Assembly: GCA_905214725.1 (NCBI GenBank)
Contig: CAJMNH010000010.1
Location: 1 to 56,509 of the forward strand
Length of the DNA: 56,509 nucleotides
From: an uncultured bacterium
Lineage (GTDB): Bacteria; Bacteroidota; Bacteroidia; Bacteroidales; Rikenellaceae
Direction: 5' to 3'
The notes beneath the pieces were generated by a model. That model was not told the origin of the DNA and ran no database searches. It was given only the letters and a program-made list of their open reading frames with translations. This document shows positions 52,439 through 56,509 of this stretch, piece by piece (position 1 is the first letter of the stretch; every line of letters starts with the position of its first letter). Made by a program: the position numbers and the translations under genes.

Positions 52439-52517
52439 AAGTTCGATGAATTCGGCATCGGGCCTCGCGGCATACGACAATCAAATCAGTCGGTTCGGTG
52501 CCGAATTCATCGAACTT
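52439..52517 (+). promoter_or_regulatory. 22-bp inverted repeat in the gdhA leader
   Basis: Arms 52439-52460 and 52496-52517 pair over 22 bp with one mismatch around a 35-base loop, ending 21 bases before the gdhA ATG. This would be a very stable leader structure, possibly controlling translation or transcription. No T-run follows directly. Confidence 0.6.
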
Positions 52518-52538
52518 TTACAAAAAAACACCTCAATT

Positions 52539-53894
52539 ATGGAGAAAGAAGCACAAAAATTTGTCGATGAGTTCATGGCCGGAATCATCGCCAAAGACCC
52601 CGGTGAACCCGAGTTTCATCAGGCGGTAAAGGAGGTTGCCGAATCGCTGGCGGAGTACATCGTCATGAACCCCGTCCTGAGCAAGATGAAGGTGCTCGAA
52701 CGCATCGCCGAACCCGAGCGCGTCATCATCTTCCGCGTGCCTTGGCTCAACGACAAGGGCGAGATCGAGATCAACCGCGGTTATCGCGTACAGATGAACA
52801 GTGCTATCGGTCCCTATAAAGGAGGTATTCGGTTCCACCCGTCGGTGAACCTCTCGATTCTGAAATTCCTCGCTTTCGAGCAGACCTTCAAGAACAGCCT
52901 CACGACGCTTCCGATGGGCGGCGGCAAGGGCGGTTCGGACTTCAATCCCAAGGGTAAGTCCGACAACGAGGTGATGCGTTTCTGCCAGTCGTTCGTCACC
53001 GAGCTGGCGCGCCATATCGGGCAGGACACCGACGTTCCGGCGGGCGACATCGGCGTCGGAGGTCGTGAAATCGGATTCATGTTCGGGCAGTACAAGCGCC
53101 TGCGCGACGAATTCACCGGCACCTTCACGGGCAAGGGCATCGGCTGGGGCGGCTCGGCGATGCGCCCCGAAGCGACGGGCTACGGCACCTGCTACTTCGC
53201 GCAGGAGATGCTCGCCACGCGCGGCCTCTCGTTCGAAGGCAAGACGGTCTGCATCTCCGGTTCGGGCAACGTGGCGCAGTACGCCGCGCAAAAAGCCACG
53301 CAGCTCGGCGCCAAGGTCGTAACGCTCTCCGACTCGTCGGGCTACGTCTACGATCCCACGGGAATCACGCCCGAAAAACTGGAATACGTCATGGAGCTGA
53401 AAAACGTCTTCCGCGGACGAATCAAGGAGTATGCCGACCGCTATCCCGAAGCGACCTATTATCCCGGCAAACGCCCGTGGAGCGTAACCTGCGACATTGC
53501 CATGCCGTGCGCCACGCAGAACGAACTCAACGGCGAAGAGGCCGCACAGCTCATCAAGAACGGCTGCATCTGCGTCGCCGAAGGCGCCAACATGCCCTCG
53601 ACGCCCGAAGCGATCAGACTCTTCCAAGACCACAAGCTCCTTTACGCGCCGGGCAAGGCGGCGAACGCCGGCGGCGTGGCTACGTCGGGACTGGAGATGA
53701 GCCAGAACTCGATGCGCCTGCACTGGGAGCCCGAAGAGGTCGACGCCAAGCTCCACTCGATCATGAAGAACATTCACGCCGTGTGCGTAAAATACGGTAC
53801 CGGCCCCGACGGCTACATCAACTACGTGAAGGGCGCTAACATCGGCGGCTTCATGAAGGTCGCCAACGCCATGCTGGCGCAGGGATGCTGCTAA
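52539..53894 (+). CDS. gdhA: Glutamate dehydrogenase
   Basis: Interconverts glutamate and 2-oxoglutarate + ammonia, cytoplasmic. 451 residues from the ATG at 52539, a usual length for hexameric enzymes. The catalytic-lysine motif PMGGGKGGSDFNPKG is near residues 125-139, substrate segment YKGGIRFHPSVN near 88-99, and the NAD(P) loop SGSGNVAQYA near 238-247. The start upstream (52446) would run through a hairpin. It has its own terminator, so it is monocistronic; the long leader hairpin and C-run suggest extra control. Confidence 0.95.
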   Translation: MEKEAQKFVDEFMAGIIAKDPGEPEFHQAVKEVAESLAEYIVMNPVLSKMKVLERIAEPERVIIFRVPWLNDKGEIEINRGYRVQMNSAIGPYKGGIRFHPSVNLSILKFLAFEQTFKNSLTTLPMGGGKGGSDFNPKGKSDNEVMRFCQSFVTELARHIGQDTDVPAGDIGVGGREIGFMFGQYKRLRDEFTGTFTGKGIGWGGSAMRPEATGYGTCYFAQEMLATRGLSFEGKTVCISGSGNVAQYAAQKATQLGAKVVTLSDSSGYVYDPTGITPEKLEYVMELKNVFRGRIKEYADRYPEATYYPGKRPWSVTCDIAMPCATQNELNGEEAAQLIKNGCICVAEGANMPSTPEAIRLFQDHKLLYAPGKAANAGGVATSGLEMSQNSMRLHWEPEEVDAKLHSIMKNIHAVCVKYGTGPDGYINYVKGANIGGFMKVANAMLAQGCC

Positions 53895-53914
53895 GCAATT
53901 CAAACTTAAACCAG

Positions 53915-53949
53915 AGACGGAGCCGGCTGAATATCAGCCGGCTCCGTCT
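53915..53949 (+). terminator. Terminator of gdhA
   Basis: 16-bp perfect stem (53915-53930 with 53934-53949), 3-base loop, then TATC. Confidence 0.75.
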
Positions 53950-54038
53950 TATCAGTCGGTAACGAGACTCCTTCATCGTGAAAACACGGCGATCGGATCT
54001 CATCCCTCCATCCGCATCGCAGCAAATACCGCCGATTC

Positions 54039-54569
54039 TCAATCCGTTATGACGAGGTCCATCCGCACGTCATGCGGTTCGACGGGCAGGTCGTCCACCA
54101 GCTGATGCGCATAACAAACACCCACGCGGAAACCCCCGAAGGCGACCTGCCCCAAATAACGGTCGTAGTATCCCTTGCCGCGCCCCAACCGCCGGCCGTC
54201 GGCCGTAAAAGCCACGCCGGGACAGACCACGAGATCGATCTCGTCGGGCGGACACGGCCGTTCGCCCTGCGGCTCCAAAATGCCGAAAGCCCCGAAGACC
54301 AGCGCCTCGGGACGACAGGCGTAGAAACGCATCGTGTCGCCCTCGACACGGGGCAACACCACACGCCGCGTCTCGGCCCAACGCGCCAACGCCGCGTCGG
54401 TGGCCGGTTCGTCAGGCAGCGCGGCAAAAACGGCGACGGTTCGCGCCGCACGGAATTCAGGCAGCCGTTCGACCGCCGAAAAGATCGCCGCCGAGGCCGT
54501 CAGCCGCTTGTCGGAATCCAACGCGCGGTTGAGCCGGCGCATCCGTTCCCGTATCTCTTTTTTTACCAT
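54039..54569 (-). CDS. 5-Formyltetrahydrofolate cyclo-ligase
   Basis: Makes 5,10-methenyltetrahydrofolate from 5-formyltetrahydrofolate with ATP. 176 residues, near the family length. Lys at the start (MVKKEIRERMRRL), the ATP and folate motif DLVVCPGVAFTADGRRLG, and GRGKGYYDRYL at 129-139 are all present. It is transcribed towards gdhA, alone, and divergent from sdhC. Confidence 0.93.
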   Translation of the reverse strand: MVKKEIRERMRRLNRALDSDKRLTASAAIFSAVERLPEFRAARTVAVFAALPDEPATDAALARWAETRRVVLPRVEGDTMRFYACRPEALVFGAFGILEPQGERPCPPDEIDLVVCPGVAFTADGRRLGRGKGYYDRYLGQVAFGGFRVGVCYAHQLVDDLPVEPHDVRMDLVITD

Positions 54570-54609
54570 ATTTTAGGTATTTTATCCGATAATTTCCGAT
54601 CGTTTCGTA

Positions 54610-54639
54610 TTGTTATTCGACAAACAATACCTATCTTTG
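54610..54639 (+). promoter_or_regulatory. Promoter of the sdh operon
   Basis: TTG at 54610-54612, 19-base spacer, TATCTTTG at 54632-54639; 48 bases above sdhC. Confidence 0.7.
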
Positions 54640-54687
54640 TGGCACTTGTAAGAAATCCTTAACAAAAATAAACAAAATTCAAACATT

Positions 54688-55392
54688 ATGAGCTGTTTTC
54701 TGACCAATTCGTCTCTTGGCAAGAAATTGGTAATGAGCGTTACGGGTTGTTTTCTCGTGCTGTTCATCCTCTTCCACATGTCCATGAACCTCGTCGCAAT
54801 CATCTCGCCCGAAGGCTATAACATGATCTGCGCGTTTCTGGGCGCTAACTGGTATGCGCTGGCAGGTACGGTCGTGCTGGCCGCCGGCGTACTGATCCAC
54901 TTCGCCTACGCCCTGTGGCTCACCTACAACAACTACAAGGCGCGCGGCACGCAGCGTTACGAAGTGACCGTCACCGAGCCGGGCGTGGACTGGGCGTCGA
55001 AGAACATGCTCGTACTGGGCTGGATCATTCTGGGCGGTCTGGCGCTTCACCTCTTCAACTTTTGGGCCAAGATGCAGCTCGTGGAGATTATGGGCGGCCA
55101 CGCCAACTCGCTGGGTCTCCACCCCGCCGACGGCGCCGCGCTGATCCGGTACACCTTCTCGCAGTGGTACTACGTGGTAATCTACCTGCTGTGGTTCGCC
55201 GCACTGTGGTTCCATCTCACGCACGGCGTATGGTCGATGTTCCAGTCGGTAGGCTGGGCCAACGACATCTGGTACCCGCGCCTCAAAGGATTGGCCACCA
55301 TCGTCGCCTCGATCGTCTTCCTCGGCTTCGCAGCGGTCGTCGTGGTTTATTTCGTTCAGAGCATCTGCCCGTGCTGCGGCGGCGTATGTTAA
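54688..55392 (+). CDS. sdhC: Succinate dehydrogenase/fumarate reductase cytochrome b subunit
   Basis: 234-residue membrane anchor with five hydrophobic helices, as in the single-anchor (type B) enzymes of Bacteroidota. His residues in FILFHMSMN (helix 1), VLIHFAYALW (helix 2) and ALWFHLTHG are the likely haem ligands. It carries quinone reduction for the flavoprotein encoded next. First in the sdh (or frd) operon, with the sdhA start 30 bases on; in such anaerobes the enzyme usually works as a fumarate reductase. Confidence 0.94.
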   Translation: MSCFLTNSSLGKKLVMSVTGCFLVLFILFHMSMNLVAIISPEGYNMICAFLGANWYALAGTVVLAAGVLIHFAYALWLTYNNYKARGTQRYEVTVTEPGVDWASKNMLVLGWIILGGLALHLFNFWAKMQLVEIMGGHANSLGLHPADGAALIRYTFSQWYYVVIYLLWFAALWFHLTHGVWSMFQSVGWANDIWYPRLKGLATIVASIVFLGFAAVVVVYFVQSICPCCGGVC

Positions 55393-55422
55393 CTTTTCGC
55401 ATTAATTAAAAAAACACCCGAT

Positions 55423-56509
55423 ATGGCTTTCAAATTAGATTCCAAAGTTCCCGCCGGCGAGCTCGCTCAGAAATGGAGCAACCACAAGGCGGCCATCAAA
55501 GTCGTAAGCCCCGCCAACAAACGCAAACTCGACATTATCGTCATCGGTACCGGTCTGGGCGGCGCGTCCGCAGCCGCTTCGCTCGGTGAGCTGGGTTACA
55601 ACGTCAAGGTATTCTGCATTCAGGATTCGCCCCGCCGCGCACACTCGATCGCCGCACAGGGCGGCATCAACGCCGCGAAGAACTACCAGAACGACAACGA
55701 CTCGGTATACCGTCTCTTCTACGATACGATCAAGGGAGGCGACTACCGCGCCCGCGAAGCCAACGTCTATCGTCTGGCCGAGGTTGCGAACCTCATCATC
55801 GACCAGTGCGTCGCTCAGGGCGTGCCTTTCGCACGCGAGTACGGCGGTCTGCTGGCCAACCGTTCGTTCGGCGGCGCGCAGGTATCGCGTACCTTCTACG
55901 CCCGCGGTCAGACGGGCCAGCAGTTGCTGCTGGGCGCCTACGCCGCGCTGAACAAGGAGATCGCCGCAGGCTCGGTGAAGAGCTATCCGCGGCACGAAAT
56001 GCTCGATATCGTCATCGAAGAGGGCGAGGCGCGCGGCATTATCGCCCGCAACCTCGTAACAGGCAAGCTGGAGCGCTTCGGCGCGCACGCCGTCGTGCTG
56101 GCTTCGGGCGGTTACGGCAACGTTTTTTTCCTCTCGACCAACGCCATGGCGTCGAACGGCTCGGCCGCCTTCCAGTGCTACCGCAAGGGCGCCGGCTTCG
56201 CCAACCCCTGCTTCACGCAGATTCACCCCACCTGCATCCCCGTACACGGCACGCAGCAGTCGAAGCTGACGCTGATGTCCGAATCGCTGCGTAACGACGG
56301 CCGCATCTGGGTTCCCAAGAAGATCGAGGACGTGCAGGCGATCCGCAGCGGCGCGAAAATGCCGTCGGAAATCGCAGAGGAGGATCGCGACTACTATCTG
56401 GAGCGCCGTTATCCGGCCTTCGGCAACCTCGTGCCGCGCGACGTGGCGTCGCGCGCCGCCAAGGAGCGCTGCGACGCAGGCTTCGGCGTGAACGAAACGG
56501 GGCTGGCCG
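55423..56509 (+). CDS. sdhA: Succinate dehydrogenase/fumarate reductase flavoprotein subunit, 3' cut
   Basis: Runs off the window after 362 codons; the full protein should be about 640 residues. FAD loop IGTGLGG at 41-47, the His-containing FAD-attachment segment HSIAAQGGINAAKNY (74-88), and the active-site HPTCIP and SLRNDGRIWVPKK are present. The downstream iron-sulfur subunit is expected beyond the window. Confidence 0.96.
   Translation, partial: MAFKLDSKVPAGELAQKWSNHKAAIKVVSPANKRKLDIIVIGTGLGGASAAASLGELGYNVKVFCIQDSPRRAHSIAAQGGINAAKNYQNDNDSVYRLFYDTIKGGDYRAREANVYRLAEVANLIIDQCVAQGVPFAREYGGLLANRSFGGAQVSRTFYARGQTGQQLLLGAYAALNKEIAAGSVKSYPRHEMLDIVIEEGEARGIIARNLVTGKLERFGAHAVVLASGGYGNVFFLSTNAMASNGSAAFQCYRKGAGFANPCFTQIHPTCIPVHGTQQSKLTLMSESLRNDGRIWVPKKIEDVQAIRSGAKMPSEIAEEDRDYYLERRYPAFGNLVPRDVASRAAKERCDAGFGVNETGLA

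Overview
The window looks like chromosomal DNA from a Bacteroidota gut bacterium, most likely Alistipes (Rikenellaceae) or a close relative. The evidence is a SusC/SusD pair, a bamD-omega-coaBC-recN gene order, lipoproteins with acidic residues straight after the lipidated Cys, weak Shine-Dalgarno sequences, and many promoters of the Bacteroidota type (TTG or TTTG, 18-22 bases, then TAnnTTTG). Most genes are GC-rich. The block from about 25.2 to 33 kb is visibly more AT-rich. Genus is an inference from gene content; no search was run.

Layout. 0-12 kb is mostly core: efp, ubiX, a lipoprotein gene whose frame is broken at a run of ten G, a NodB-type deacetylase, a DUF4837 lipoprotein, the operon bamD-rpoZ-coaBC-recN, rpsT, tRNA-Glu, and a FecCD-type ABC permease with its ATPase. 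12-17 kb has tRNA-Pro, a 1218-residue coiled-coil surface lipoprotein, and a divergent XRE regulator with a 16-bp palindrome between them. 17.5-25 kb holds two divergent metabolic operons: sn-glycerol-1-phosphate dehydrogenase, GlpT-like transporter and GlpQ-like phosphodiesterase on the minus strand, and a GatD/KbaZ/KbaY-like phosphopolyol pathway on the plus strand. Both should feed dihydroxyacetone phosphate into glycolysis. 25-36 kb is a SusC-SusD-calcineurin phosphoesterase operon facing a 1059-residue fibronectin III lipoprotein. The intergenic region between them carries a run of nine C and 10-bp phased CTTTC repeats.

36-42 kb is a dihydroorotate-dehydrogenase-like gene, three copies of a 77-bp repeat, rpsF-rpsR-rplI, a thioredoxin-like lipoprotein, adk and thiL. 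43-45.3 kb is a two-gene module of a free RyR-domain protein and a membrane protein joining a two-helix channel-like N-terminus, RCK/TrkA-like Rossmann domains and a RyR-like tail. It is the best candidate here for an undescribed system. 45.5-50.2 kb is an envelope-stress-like operon (PspC, PadR, three GIN-domain paralogues, PspC) with a dyad at its promoter. 50.3-56.5 kb is central metabolism: pfkA, an adenosine-kinase-like gene, gdhA with a long leader hairpin, formyltetrahydrofolate cyclo-ligase, sdhC, and sdhA cut by the window end.

A recurring feature is G/C homopolymer runs of 8-10 bases placed in or beside surface-protein genes: in the lipoprotein at 1683, in codons 7-9 of susC, between susC and the fibronectin gene, and upstream of gdhA. 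These could be phase-variable loci, but at least some could also be sequencing or assembly length errors.
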